A stretch of 64,000 nucleotides of DNA from Amorphoplanes digitatis (GTDB lineage: Bacteria > Actinomycetota > Actinomycetes > Mycobacteriales > Micromonosporaceae): positions 7,310,501-7,374,500 of the forward strand of contig NZ_JACHNH010000001.1 of the NCBI RefSeq assembly GCF_014205335.1, given 5' to 3'. Within the stretch, counting starts at the first letter, position 1; each line of letters opens with the position of its first letter. The position numbers and the translations under genes were made by a program. Positions 37,452 to 46,479 of this stretch are shown here, piece by piece. The notes below the pieces were generated by a model. The model worked only from the letters and a program-made list of their open reading frames with translations. It was not told the DNA's origin and ran no database searches.

Positions 37452-38474
37452 TCAGTTTTGTGCCAGCAGGTCGCCAACGTAGCGTGCCACGGCACGCACG
37501 GTCGCGATGGTGCCGGGGTAATCCATCCGGGTGGGCCCCAGCACGCCGAGCCCACCAACGATCGTCGTGCCCGGTCCGTAACCCGTGCTCACCACGGATG
37601 CCGCCCGCAGGTTGTCGATCTCGTTCTCGTCGCCGATGCGGACCCGGGTGGTGCTGGGCTCGACCTCGCCGATGAGCTTGAGAAGGATGACCTCCTCCTC
37701 GAGCGCCTCCAGGACCGGCCGCAGCGAGCCCTGGAAGTCCAGCACGCCGCCGCGGGTCAGGTTCGCCGTACCCGCCAGGGCGAGGCGTTCCTCACTGCGC
37801 TCGACGAGCGTCTCCAGCAGCACCGACGCGACGCAGGCCATGGTGGTGCGCTTCGCCGGGTCCGACTCGTCGACCAGGGCGGCCACCAGCGGCGGGGTGT
37901 CGGACAGCTTCACGCCGCTCAGCTTGGCGTTGATCTTGCGGCGCATGTCCAGCACGTCGTCGGTCGCCGTCGGCGCCGGCAGCTCGACCAGGCGCTGCTC
38001 GACCCGGCCGGTATCAGCGATCATCACCAGCATCAGCCGGGTGGTGGAGATCGGCACCAGCTCGAGGTGGCGCACCGACGAGCGGGCCAGGCTCGGATAC
38101 TGCACGACCGCGACCTGGCGGGTGAGCTGGGCGAGCAGGCGCACCGTGCGGTGCACCACGTCGTCGAGGTCGACCGCGCCGACCAGGAAGCGCTCGATCG
38201 CGCGCCGCTCGGCCGGGCTCAGCGGCTTGACCCGGGACAGCCGGTCGACGAACAGGCGGTAGCCGGCGTCGGTGGGCACCCGGCCGGCGCTGGTGTGCGG
38301 CTGCCGGATGTAGCCCTCCTCCTCGAGGACGGCCATGTCGTTGCGGACCGTCGCCGGGGAGACGCCGAGCTGGTGGCGCTCGACCAGGGCCTTGCTGCCG
38401 ACGGGCTCCTGGGTCGACACGTAGTCCTCGACGATGGCGCGGAGCACTTCGAGCTTGCGATCGTCGAGACTCAC
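37452..38474 (-). CDS. hrcA: Heat-inducible transcription repressor HrcA
   Basis: The GTG at 38474 gives MSLDDRKLEVLRAIVEDYVS and 340 residues, the expected HrcA length. An N-terminal winged helix (GVSPATVRNDMAVLEEEGYI, residues about 40-60) is followed by a GAF-like dimerisation region and a C terminus with GPTRMDYP. HrcA binds CIRCE operators and represses chaperone genes until heat removes it. A CIRCE sequence lies 38 bp upstream, so the hrcA-dnaJ operon is autoregulated. Confidence 0.96.
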   Translation of the reverse strand: MSLDDRKLEVLRAIVEDYVSTQEPVGSKALVERHQLGVSPATVRNDMAVLEEEGYIRQPHTSAGRVPTDAGYRLFVDRLSRVKPLSPAERRAIERFLVGAVDLDDVVHRTVRLLAQLTRQVAVVQYPSLARSSVRHLELVPISTTRLMLVMIADTGRVEQRLVELPAPTATDDVLDMRRKINAKLSGVKLSDTPPLVAALVDESDPAKRTTMACVASVLLETLVERSEERLALAGTANLTRGGVLDFQGSLRPVLEALEEEVILLKLIGEVEPSTTRVRIGDENEIDNLRAASVVSTGYGPGTTIVGGLGVLGPTRMDYPGTIATVRAVARYVGDLLAQN

Positions 38475-38511
38475 GCCGAACCCCTCCCCGCCGTTTTTGG
38501 CACTCCGCCGT

Positions 38512-38538
38512 TTGGCACTCCGCAAAGTCGAGTGCCAG
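38512..38538. promoter_or_regulatory. CIRCE operator upstream of hrcA-dnaJ, with an extra half-site
   Basis: TTGGCACTC (38512-38520), nine bases, GAGTGCCAG (38530-38538): a 9-N9-9 inverted repeat close to the CIRCE consensus TTAGCACTC-N9-GAGTGCTAA. A second copy of the left half-site, TTGGCACTC, lies at 38497-38505, in direct orientation 15 bp nearer the gene. Confidence 0.9.
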
Positions 38539-38670
38539 TCTACGTCGCCGCCACGCCGCGCGCGATGATCAGTCATCGGTGCTCGCGACGGTTAGCCGAC
38601 TGTCTATTCTCCGCCCTCGCGCGGCATGTTGCCCTCGCCACGTTCGACCTGCGGTCCTACCGTGTGCGAC

Positions 38671-39333
38671 ATGACTGAACCGCCGCGCCCGCCCGGTGAG
38701 GGGAACCCCTCGGACCCCACCGCGCCATTCAACCCATATCCGGGTAACGATCCGGGAGCCGGATCCGCCCCGCCGCCGCCGCCGGCGTACGGCTCGCCCC
38801 AGCCGCCGACCTACGGCACCCCGCCGCCGACCTCGGGCGGCGGCTACGCACCGCCGCCCACTTCCGGCGGCGGCTACGGACCCCCGCCCGGCTCGGGGGC
38901 ACCCGGCTACGGCCCGCCGCCCGGCTACGGCCAGCAGCCCGGCTACGGTCAGCAGCCCGGCGGCTACCCGCCGCAGGGCTACGGTCAGCCCGGCGGCGAC
39001 GACAAGACCTGGATCCTGGTCGCACACTTCGGCGGCGCGGCCGGCGCCTTCCTCGGCGGCGGCGCCTCGGGTTGGATCGCGCCGCTGGTGGCGTTCATCG
39101 CCCGGGGCAACCAGTCGCCGGTGGTGCGTGCCGAGGCGGTCAAGGCGCTGAACTTCCAGATCCTCTGGTCGATCATCGCGGTCGTCGGCTGGATCCTGGC
39201 CTGCGTCTTCATCGGCATCTTCATCGGCATCGCGGCCTGGGCCGTCGCCACGATCTTCGGCATCATCGCCGGCGTCAAGGCGAACAACAACGAGCCGTAC
39301 AACTACCCGATGACGGTTTCAATGATCAAGTAG
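38671..39333 (+). CDS. DUF4870 membrane protein with Pro/Gly/Tyr-rich N-terminal tail
   Basis: The 220-residue protein begins with about 110 residues of low-complexity Pro-Gly-Tyr repeats (GYGQQPGYGQQPGGYPPQGYG). A DUF4870 region follows with membrane segments near residues 113-135 and 160-205 and the conserved GNxSPVVRAEAVKALNFQI stretch. DUF4870 proteins are small membrane proteins of unknown function, common in actinobacteria. The start is the ATG at 38671; the frame is open to 38626. Confidence 0.85.
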   Translation: MTEPPRPPGEGNPSDPTAPFNPYPGNDPGAGSAPPPPPAYGSPQPPTYGTPPPTSGGGYAPPPTSGGGYGPPPGSGAPGYGPPPGYGQQPGYGQQPGGYPPQGYGQPGGDDKTWILVAHFGGAAGAFLGGGASGWIAPLVAFIARGNQSPVVRAEAVKALNFQILWSIIAVVGWILACVFIGIFIGIAAWAVATIFGIIAGVKANNNEPYNYPMTVSMIK

Positions 39334-39343
39334 CCCGCCGCCC

Positions 39344-39371
39344 GTGGCGCCGGGCCCCGGCCCGGCGTCAC
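39344..39371. terminator. GC hairpin between converging genes
   Basis: An inverted repeat built on GCCGGGC and GCCCGGC with outer pairs GTG/CAC lies between the DUF4870 stop (39333) and the hemW stop (39368). It is a plausible shared terminator, although the stem is imperfect. Confidence 0.5.
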
Positions 39372-40579
39372 GGCAGCAGGTCGCGGATGACCGCGTCGGC
39401 GAGCAGCCGGCCGCGCAGCGTCAGCACGATCCGGCCGCCGGCATAGGCGTCCGGCTCCAGCAGGCCGTCCGCGAGGGCCCGCGCGGCGCCGGCCAGCCCG
39501 GCCGCGTCGAGCGCGGCCGTCGGCAGCCCGTCGCTCAGCCGTACCCGCAGCATCACGTCCTCGACGTGGCGGTCGGCGTCCGTCAGGATCTCGCGCCCCA
39601 GCCCGGGCGAGACACCCTCCGCAACCCTTTTCGCGTACGCCGTGGGGTGCTTGACGTTCCACCACCGCACGCCGCCGACGTGGCTGTGCGCGCCCGGCCC
39701 GAGCCCCCACCAGTCGCCGCCGGTCCAGTAGAGCAGGTTGTGGCGGCAGCGCGCCTGCGGCGAGGTCGCCCAGTTGGACACCTCGTACCAGGAGAAACCC
39801 GTGCCGCCGAGCGCGGCCTCCGCCGCCAGGTAGCGGTCCGCCGCGACGTCGTCCTCGGGGTACGGCAGCTCGCCGCGCCGCATCTTCGCCGCCATCCGGG
39901 TGCCGTCCTCGACGATCAGCGAGTACGCGCTGACGTGATCGACCCCCGCCTCGATCACCGCGTCCAGCGAGGCGGCGAAGTCCTCCGGCCGCTCGCCCGG
40001 CGTTCCGTAGATCAGGTCGAGGTTGACGTGGTCGAAGCCGGCCTCGCGGGCCTCGATCGCGGCCTGCGGCGCCCGCCCCGCCGTGTGCTTGCGGTCGAGG
40101 ATCGCCAGCACGGCCGGTGCGGCGGACTGCATGCCCAGCGAGATGCGGGTGTAGCCGGCACCGCGCAGCGCCCGCAGCGAGCGCGGGTCGACCGACTCGG
40201 GGTTGGCCTCGGTGGTGATCTCGGCGTCGCCGGCCAGCCCCCAGGTCTTGTCGATGCCCTCGAGGATCCGGCCGAGGTCGCCCGGGTCGAGCAGGGTCGG
40301 CGTGCCGCCGCCGACGAAGACGGTGTCGACCCGGGCGCCGGTGACGGTCGCGGCCAGCCGCAGCTCGGCCAGCACCGCGTCGGCGTAGCCCTCCCGGCTC
40401 GCGCCGCCGCCGAGCTCACTGGCCGTGTACGTGTTGAAGTCGCAGTACCCGCAGCGGCTCGCGCAAAACGGGACATGGACATATACCCCGAACCCGCGCC
40501 GGCCGACGTCGCGCAGGGCGCTGTCGGGCAGGGAGCCGTCGCTGGGTACGGGCTCACCGTCGGGTGGAGGACCAGGCAT
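39368..40579 (-). CDS. hemW: Radical SAM protein HemW (coproporphyrinogen-oxidase-like heme chaperone)
   Basis: The 403-residue protein has CASRCGYC with the CxxxCxxC cluster ligands at Cys39, Cys43 and Cys46. VFVGGGTPTLL and ISLGMQS follow, then the HemW C-terminal domain. Family members resemble HemN but act as heme-binding chaperones rather than oxidases. It sits between lepA and hrcA, the usual actinobacterial order, here with extra genes inserted on the lepA side. Confidence 0.93.
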   Translation of the reverse strand: MPGPPPDGEPVPSDGSLPDSALRDVGRRGFGVYVHVPFCASRCGYCDFNTYTASELGGGASREGYADAVLAELRLAATVTGARVDTVFVGGGTPTLLDPGDLGRILEGIDKTWGLAGDAEITTEANPESVDPRSLRALRGAGYTRISLGMQSAAPAVLAILDRKHTAGRAPQAAIEAREAGFDHVNLDLIYGTPGERPEDFAASLDAVIEAGVDHVSAYSLIVEDGTRMAAKMRRGELPYPEDDVAADRYLAAEAALGGTGFSWYEVSNWATSPQARCRHNLLYWTGGDWWGLGPGAHSHVGGVRWWNVKHPTAYAKRVAEGVSPGLGREILTDADRHVEDVMLRVRLSDGLPTAALDAAGLAGAARALADGLLEPDAYAGGRIVLTLRGRLLADAVIRDLLP

Positions 40580-40615
40580 CCGTCAAGTGTGCACGCACCC
40601 CGTTAAGGTTCCGGC

Positions 40616-41404
40616 ATGGAGCTGGTCCGTACCGCCACCGACGCCGGGATCGCCACAGTTACCCTAGACAGCCCGGCGAACCGAAATGCCCTTTCCGCCC
40701 TGCTGATGCGCGAGCTGCTCGACGCCCTCGGCGCGGCGCTCACCGACACCGAGGTCCGGGCGGTGGTGATATCGCACACCGGGCCGGTCTTCTGCTCGGG
40801 CGCCGACCTGAAGGAGACCGCGGAGGCCCGCGAGACCGGCAGAATACCCGCCGAGCTGCTCGCGGACGTGCTCGCGGCGATCTGGGAGTTCCCCAAGCCG
40901 GTGCTGGCCCGGATCGCCGGCCCGGCCCGGGCGGGCGGGCTCGGCCTGATCGCCGCCGCCGACATCGCCGTCTGTACCCGCGACGCGACGTTCGCCTTCT
41001 CCGAGGTGCGGCTCGGCGTGATCCCCGCGGTGATCAGCGCCACCGTGCTGCCGCGGCTCGCCCCCCGCGCGGCGGCCGAGTTCTACCTGACCGGGGACGT
41101 CTTCGACGGCACACGGGCCGCCGAGATCGGGCTGGTCACCGCCGCGGTCGAGGCCGACGGGCTGGACGCGGCCGTCGCCGCGTACGCGGGCGCCCTGGTC
41201 CGCGGTGGCCCGCTGGCCCTGGCCGGCACCAAGCAGCTGCTGCGCCGGCCGGCGGCCGACACCATCCGCGCCGACCTGGCCGACCTGTCGGCCCGCTCCG
41301 CGGGCTATTTCCGATCGGCCGAGGGGCGCGAGGGCGTCGCGGCCTTCCGGGAGAAGCGTCCCGCCTCCTGGGTACCGGTGACACACGACACGAGCGCTCG
41401 TTGA
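40616..41404 (+). CDS. Enoyl-CoA hydratase/isomerase family protein (crotonase fold)
   Basis: The 262-residue protein has the crotonase oxyanion-hole segments FCSGADLKE (near residue 63) and AGGLGLIAAADIA (near residue 102), plus the conserved Glu in FAFSEVRLGVIPAVIS. It probably hydrates or isomerises an acyl-CoA; the substrate is not evident, but methylglutaconyl-CoA hydratase-like enzymes share this look. It starts 37 bp from the divergent hemW start. Confidence 0.88.
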   Translation: MELVRTATDAGIATVTLDSPANRNALSALLMRELLDALGAALTDTEVRAVVISHTGPVFCSGADLKETAEARETGRIPAELLADVLAAIWEFPKPVLARIAGPARAGGLGLIAAADIAVCTRDATFAFSEVRLGVIPAVISATVLPRLAPRAAAEFYLTGDVFDGTRAAEIGLVTAAVEADGLDAAVAAYAGALVRGGPLALAGTKQLLRRPAADTIRADLADLSARSAGYFRSAEGREGVAAFREKRPASWVPVTHDTSAR

Positions 41405-41435
41405 TTACGCTTGTCACCTGACGGAGGGAGTGTGC

Positions 41436-42290
41436 GTGCGGAGAAAGCCGGTTGTACTGGTGGCTCTGCTCGCGCTCATCGGCGCCCTCGGGGTGGTCGT
41501 GGCCGTCAGATCCTTCGATGGAAAGCTCAACCTGCCGCACCTCGGGCCCGAGTGCACGGTGCGCGCCGACGGCGAGGTCACGCTCGACCTGGTCCAGATG
41601 GCGAACGCCGCGACGATCGCCGCGGTCGGCGTCCGGCGCAAGATGCCCGAGCGGGCCGTGGTCGTCGCCCTGGCCACCGCCTTCCAGGAATCCAAGCTGG
41701 AGAACCTGGAGAGCGGTGACCGGGACTCGGTCGGCCTGTTCCAGCAGCGGCCCAGCCAGGGCTGGGGCACGGTCGAGAAGATCCAGGACCCCCGGTACGC
41801 CGCGACGAAGTTCTACTCCTCCCTCAAGAAGGTCAAGGGCTGGGAGCGGATGCGGATCACCGACGCGGCACAGAAGGTGCAGCGCTCGGCCTACCCGAAC
41901 GCGTACGAGAAGTGGGCCGACGAGTCCGCGGTGCTCGCCAAGGCGCTGACCGGCGGCGCCATCGGCGCGGTCGAGTGCACGATCACCGGCGAGCCCGCCC
42001 TGCGCGGCGCCGCCGCGGCCACGGCGCTGGCGGACGGCATGCGCCTCGACTGGGGCAACGGCCTCGACTCCATCGAGTCCCCGCGGCCCGGCGGCCTCAC
42101 CGTCGCCGTCGAGGACGTCAAGATCGGCTGGCGCTACGCGCACTGGCTCGTCTCGCACGCGAGCGGCACCGGCCTCTCGCGGGTGCGCTTCGCGAACCTC
42201 GAGTGGAACGCGGGCGACGGCAAGTGGCAGCCGGTAACCGGCGACCAGGTCGCGGACAACGGCACCGTGGTGGCCGAGGTCTTCAGCTGA
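41436..42290 (+). CDS. Membrane-anchored or secreted protein with a lysozyme-fold-like domain
   Basis: I chose the GTG at 41436 (284 residues) because GGAGGG lies 7 bases before it. A single N-terminal hydrophobic helix is followed by a domain with ALATAFQESKLENLESGDRD and SVGLFQQRPSQGWGT, which resembles the SLT/lysozyme-like fold: a Glu after a helix and a GLFQ turn. The C-terminal 90 residues are unassigned. Similar actinobacterial proteins are annotated as hypothetical; cell-wall hydrolysis is a guess. Confidence 0.75.
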   Translation: MRRKPVVLVALLALIGALGVVVAVRSFDGKLNLPHLGPECTVRADGEVTLDLVQMANAATIAAVGVRRKMPERAVVVALATAFQESKLENLESGDRDSVGLFQQRPSQGWGTVEKIQDPRYAATKFYSSLKKVKGWERMRITDAAQKVQRSAYPNAYEKWADESAVLAKALTGGAIGAVECTITGEPALRGAAAATALADGMRLDWGNGLDSIESPRPGGLTVAVEDVKIGWRYAHWLVSHASGTGLSRVRFANLEWNAGDGKWQPVTGDQVADNGTVVAEVFS

Positions 42291-42424
42291 GCCTCCACGA
42301 CGGACGTGAGCAGGAAACGTTCGCTCCTCACCTTCACATTCGCCGCCGTTCCGGTCGCCCCTGGTCATTGCGCTGCGTATATATGAACGTGGACAGACAG
42401 CGACCAGCCTGGTACTAGTTATTG

Positions 42425-44077
42425 GTGCTCCACGCCATCGAATGGGTCCTCCTCGGAGCCACGAGCGTCATCGCCGTTGTCATCGGAGTCCGCCGCCACA
42501 AGCCGGCACGGGTCGGCCCCTGGCTACTGCTCGCCGCCGCCGTCGCCACGCTTGCCGTCGGCGACGTCTTCTACGCCGTCAGCCGCTACACCGCCGCGGA
42601 CATCTGCTACCTGACGATGTTCGCCTTCGTCGCGCTGGCCATGTTGCAGCTGACCCGCGCCGGCGCGATCCTGATGAACCGCGCGCGGCTGATCGACCTG
42701 CTCGCGTTCGCGTGCTCGGCGCTGCTGGTGGTGTGGGTCTTCGTGATCGGCGACAGTGGCCGGTTCGGCAGCATCTCGGCCGCCGACGTGATCGGCGGCC
42801 TGGTGCTGCTCGGCGTCGCCGTGCGGCTGATCGTGGCGGCCTGGTTCAACTGGTCGGCGGTGCTGCTCGGCGTCGGCGCGCTGGGCATGCTGATCAGCGA
42901 CATCGCGTACCCGATGGCGCCGAACGCCGCGACCGAGGCCGGATACATCGTGCTCTACCTGGCCTGGGGCGCCGCGGCGCTGCACCCGTCGATGGCCCGC
43001 CTGACCAGCCCGATGTCGGCGCGCCCGACCACCTGGCAGAACCACTGGACCGTGCTGCTGGCCCTGTCCGTCGCGGCGCCGCCCCTGGTCCTGCTGATCG
43101 AGGCCCTCTCCGGCACGGTCCGCGACGGCGTGGCGATCGCCGTGGTCGGCGGCCTGACGCTGGTGCTGACCTTCACCCGGCTGGCGGATTCGGTCTCGCA
43201 GAACGGCCTGGCGCTGACCCGCGAGCGGGTGCTGCGCGAGGCCAGCGCGGCCCTGGTCGCCGCGGCCGACGAGGCGGCGGTGGACGAGGCGGTCCGCGCC
43301 GCGGTCACCCAACTGCTGCCGCCGCACGACGTGCGGCGCATCGTCTTCGCGACGGACGACCGCCAGCTCACCCTGGCGGCCCTGCCTGCGGCCGAGGCGG
43401 GCCCCCGCCCCCGCAGCTGGTGGCTGGACGAGAAGCGCACCGACGACCAGGGCGCTGCCGAGGGCACGCTGGTCTGTCCGCTGTGGCTGGAACCGCTGGC
43501 GGTGGCCCGCCCGAACGGCGGCGCGCTGGTGCTCTCCGGCCGCCTGGACATGCTCACGGCAAGCCGCGACGCCTGCGAGGTGCTGGCCGGTCAGGCCGCG
43601 CTGGCCCTGGACCGGATCTCGCTGGTGGAGGCCGTCGGCCGCCGCGACAGCGACCTGTACCTGCGGGCGGTGATCCGCAACACCGCGGACATCATGCTGG
43701 TCATCGACGAGGACCAGCAGATCCGTTACGCGAGCCCGGCGCTGCGCGAGCTGATCGGGGTGCCGGACCTGCCGCCGTTCACGACCCTGCACGACCTGGT
43801 CCACCCCGACGACCGCGGCCAGGTACGCCGCGCGCTCCAGGACGAGGGCGACGGGGTGGTCTACTGCGCGCTCCAGCGCCCGGACCAGCGCCAGATCCTG
43901 GTCGAGGCGACCTACCGCGACCTGCGGGAAGATCGCCTGGTGCAGGGCTACGTGGTGACGATGCGCGACGTGACGGGCTCGCAGGACCCGATGGACCGGG
44001 TGCCGCACCTGGAGCACGTGGATGAACTGCCGGCCTGGGTAAACCGCCGCAGCGCCCAGCACAAGTTCCGCTACTGA
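42425..44077 (+). CDS. Multi-pass membrane protein with GAF-like and PAS domains, no visible output domain
   Basis: A TTG at 42422 and a GTG at 42425 are both possible starts; I chose GTG (550 residues). Residues 1-260 hold about eight membrane segments. A GAF-like region (residues 265-410, TRERVLREASAALVAAADEA) and a PAS domain (residues 415-520, VIRNTADIMLVIDEDQQIRY to GYVVTMRDVTG) follow. In similar Micromonosporaceae proteins the PAS leads into GGDEF-EAL cyclic-di-GMP domains; here the chain ends about 30 residues later. It may be a sensor without its own output. Confidence 0.8.
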   Translation: MLHAIEWVLLGATSVIAVVIGVRRHKPARVGPWLLLAAAVATLAVGDVFYAVSRYTAADICYLTMFAFVALAMLQLTRAGAILMNRARLIDLLAFACSALLVVWVFVIGDSGRFGSISAADVIGGLVLLGVAVRLIVAAWFNWSAVLLGVGALGMLISDIAYPMAPNAATEAGYIVLYLAWGAAALHPSMARLTSPMSARPTTWQNHWTVLLALSVAAPPLVLLIEALSGTVRDGVAIAVVGGLTLVLTFTRLADSVSQNGLALTRERVLREASAALVAAADEAAVDEAVRAAVTQLLPPHDVRRIVFATDDRQLTLAALPAAEAGPRPRSWWLDEKRTDDQGAAEGTLVCPLWLEPLAVARPNGGALVLSGRLDMLTASRDACEVLAGQAALALDRISLVEAVGRRDSDLYLRAVIRNTADIMLVIDEDQQIRYASPALRELIGVPDLPPFTTLHDLVHPDDRGQVRRALQDEGDGVVYCALQRPDQRQILVEATYRDLREDRLVQGYVVTMRDVTGSQDPMDRVPHLEHVDELPAWVNRRSAQHKFRY

Positions 44078-44114
44078 CCGGCCACGCGCCTCCGCTACCG
44101 ACCAGCCACGCGCC

Positions 44115-44143
44115 GAAGCCCCGGACCTAGGGTCCGGGGCTTC
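44115..44143. terminator. Bidirectional hairpin between PAS sensor and GlsB/YeaQ-like gene
   Basis: Perfect 13-bp arms (44115-44127 and 44131-44143) with loop TAG, between genes that converge at 44077 and 44160. Confidence 0.8.
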
Positions 44144-44159
44144 GTGCTCTGTGGCTTCG

Positions 44160-44435
44160 TCAGCGCGTGATGCGGCGACGGCCGCCGGCACCGACCACCA
44201 GGGCCACCCCGATGGCGGCCAGCACGACCTGGAACGCCAGCTCGATCCAGTCGATGCCACCGGTGCTGTCGACGCCGAAGGCACGGGCGAGCACCGTGCC
44301 CAGCAGGGCCGCGACGACACCGATGACCATGGTCAGCCAGATCGGGATGTTCTGCTTGCCGGGCACGACCAGGCGGCCGAGCGCGCCGATGATCAGGCCG
44401 ATGATGAGTGCGGTGATGATGCCGGTGACGGTCAT
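44160..44435 (-). CDS. GlsB/YeaQ/YmgE family stress-response membrane protein
   Basis: A 91-residue hydrophobic protein with three membrane segments. The first carries Gly-rich IIGLIIGALGRLVVPG, the family motif in which GxxxGRL-V-PG is conserved. The family (transglycosylase-associated protein) is induced by stress in many bacteria, but its biochemical role is unknown. It is transcribed alone behind a strong converging terminator. Confidence 0.9.
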   Translation of the reverse strand: MTVTGIITALIIGLIIGALGRLVVPGKQNIPIWLTMVIGVVAALLGTVLARAFGVDSTGGIDWIELAFQVVLAAIGVALVVGAGGRRRITR

Positions 44436-44516
44436 TGGGGGTCCCCCTCAGGGTCGAGAAGCTGTTGCGTTCGTCTGACCCCAGGAGTTCCCGAGCGTTC
44501 CGGAAACCAAACCGAC

Positions 44517-46394
44517 CTACTTCTTTGTGCCCTTGTTGTCACCCGAATCGGACGTCGACAGCGCGGCGATGAAGGCCTCCTGCGGCACCTCCACACGCCC
44601 GACCATCTTCATCCGCTTCTTGCCTTCCTTCTGCTTCTCGAGCAGCTTGCGCTTGCGGCTGATGTCACCGCCGTAGCACTTGGCGAGGACGTCCTTGCGA
44701 ATGGCGCGGATCGTCTCCCGGGCGATGATCCGGCTGCCGATGGCGGCCTGGATCGGCACCTCGAACTGCTGCCGCGGAATGAGCTTCTGCAGCTTCGCCG
44801 CGATCGTGACGCCGTAGTTGTACGCCTTGTCCTTGTGCACGATCGCGCTGAACGCGTCGACGGGCTCGCCGTGCAGCAGGATGTCCACCTTGACCAACTC
44901 GGCCGCCTGCTCGCCCGACGGCTCGTAGTCGAGCGACGCGTAGCCCTTGGTCTTGCTCTTGAGCTGGTCGAAGAAGTCGAAGATGATCTCGCCCAGCGGC
45001 AGGGTGTAGCGCAGCTCCACCCGCTCGGTGGACAGGTACTCCATGCCGAGCAGCTGGCCCCGGCGGCCCTGGCAGAGCTCCATGACCGCGCCGACGAACT
45101 CGTTGGGGACGAGGACCGTCGCCCGCACCGTCGGCTCATGGATCTCGGCGATCTTGCCCTCGGGGAACTCGCTCGGGTTCGTGACGACGAACTCGGCGGC
45201 GTCCTCGGTGAAGACCCGGTAGACCACGTTCGGAGCGGTCGAGATCAGGTCCAGGTTGAACTCGCGCTCGAGCCGCTCCCCGATGATCTCGAGGTGCAGC
45301 AGGCCGAGGAAGCCACACCGGAAACCGAACCCGAGCGCGGTGCTGGTCTCCGGCTCGTAGGTCAGCGAGGCGTCGTTGAGCTGCAACTTGTCGAGCGCGT
45401 CCCGCAGCGCCGGATAGTCGGAGCCGTCGATCGGATACAGCCCGGAGTAGACCATCGGCTTCGGGTCGGAGTAGCCGCCCAGCGCCTGCTTGGCCGGGCG
45501 GTTGTTGCCGGTGACGGTGTCGCCGACCCGGGACTGGCGAACGTCCTTCACGCCGGTGATGAGGTAGCCGACCTCGCCGACGCCGAGCGCGCCCGCCTTC
45601 TCCATCTCGGGCGAGACGACGCCGATCTCCAACAGCTCGTGCACGGCCCCGGTCGACATCATCTTGATCCGGTCCCGCGCCTCGATCCGCCCGTCGATGA
45701 CCCGGACGTAGGTGACGACACCCCGGTAGACGTCGTACACCGAGTCGAAGATCATCGCGCGCGCCGGCGCGTCGGCGTCACCGACCGGCGGCTGGAACTG
45801 CCGGACGACCTCGTCGAGCAGGTGCGGCACCCCGACCCCGGTCTTGCCGGATACCCGGAGCACGTCGGACGGCTCGCACCCGATGAGCTTGGCGAGCTCC
45901 TCGGCGTACTTCTCAGGCTGAGCGGCCGGCAGGTCGATCTTGTTGAGCACCGGGATGATGTGCAGGTCGTTCTCCATCGCCAGGTACAGGTTGGCGAGGG
46001 TCTGCGCCTCGATGCCCTGCGCCGCGTCGACGAGCAGGACCGCGCCCTCACAGGCGGCGAGGCTGCGCGAGACCTCATAGGTGAAGTCGACGTGCCCCGG
46101 CGTGTCGATCATGTTGAGGACCGCGGTGTCACCCGTGCGGTCGCCCTCCCGGACGATCCACGGCATGCGCACGGCCTGGCTCTTGATGGTGATGCCACGC
46201 TCGCGCTCGATGTCCATCCGGTCGAGATACTGAGCGCGCATCTGCCGTGGGTCGACCACGCCGGTGATCTGCAACATGCGGTCGGCCAGGGTCGACTTCC
46301 CGTGGTCGATGTGCGCAATGATGCAGAAGTTGCGGATGCGACCCGGATCGGTCGCTCCGATGATGTTCACGCCGGGGTCGAGCGGTCCAGGCAC
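44517..46394 (-). CDS. lepA: Translation elongation factor 4 (LepA)
   Basis: A 625-residue GTPase with AHIDHGKST (residues 27-35), DTPGH near residue 100 and NKID for guanine recognition. EF-G-like domains II, III and V and the LepA-specific C-terminal domain follow. LepA binds ribosomes and acts on stalled or mistranslocated complexes and on 30S maturation. The length and the MPGPLDPG start are normal for actinobacteria. It lies downstream of the MOSC gene on the same strand. Confidence 0.97.
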   Translation of the reverse strand: MPGPLDPGVNIIGATDPGRIRNFCIIAHIDHGKSTLADRMLQITGVVDPRQMRAQYLDRMDIERERGITIKSQAVRMPWIVREGDRTGDTAVLNMIDTPGHVDFTYEVSRSLAACEGAVLLVDAAQGIEAQTLANLYLAMENDLHIIPVLNKIDLPAAQPEKYAEELAKLIGCEPSDVLRVSGKTGVGVPHLLDEVVRQFQPPVGDADAPARAMIFDSVYDVYRGVVTYVRVIDGRIEARDRIKMMSTGAVHELLEIGVVSPEMEKAGALGVGEVGYLITGVKDVRQSRVGDTVTGNNRPAKQALGGYSDPKPMVYSGLYPIDGSDYPALRDALDKLQLNDASLTYEPETSTALGFGFRCGFLGLLHLEIIGERLEREFNLDLISTAPNVVYRVFTEDAAEFVVTNPSEFPEGKIAEIHEPTVRATVLVPNEFVGAVMELCQGRRGQLLGMEYLSTERVELRYTLPLGEIIFDFFDQLKSKTKGYASLDYEPSGEQAAELVKVDILLHGEPVDAFSAIVHKDKAYNYGVTIAAKLQKLIPRQQFEVPIQAAIGSRIIARETIRAIRKDVLAKCYGGDISRKRKLLEKQKEGKKRMKMVGRVEVPQEAFIAALSTSDSGDNKGTKK

Positions 46395-46479
46395 GATCGT
46401 CCGTTCTTCTCAAGCGAGCTGGCTACCGACGAACGCGCCGGCAACGTCTATCGTCCCACGCCGCCACCGAGCGCCAGGA

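Noticed and set aside
42524..44320. 598-codon minus-strand open frame opposite the PAS sensor gene
   Set aside because: No domains and a composition typical of antisense translation; the plus strand encodes membrane helices, GAF and PAS motifs.
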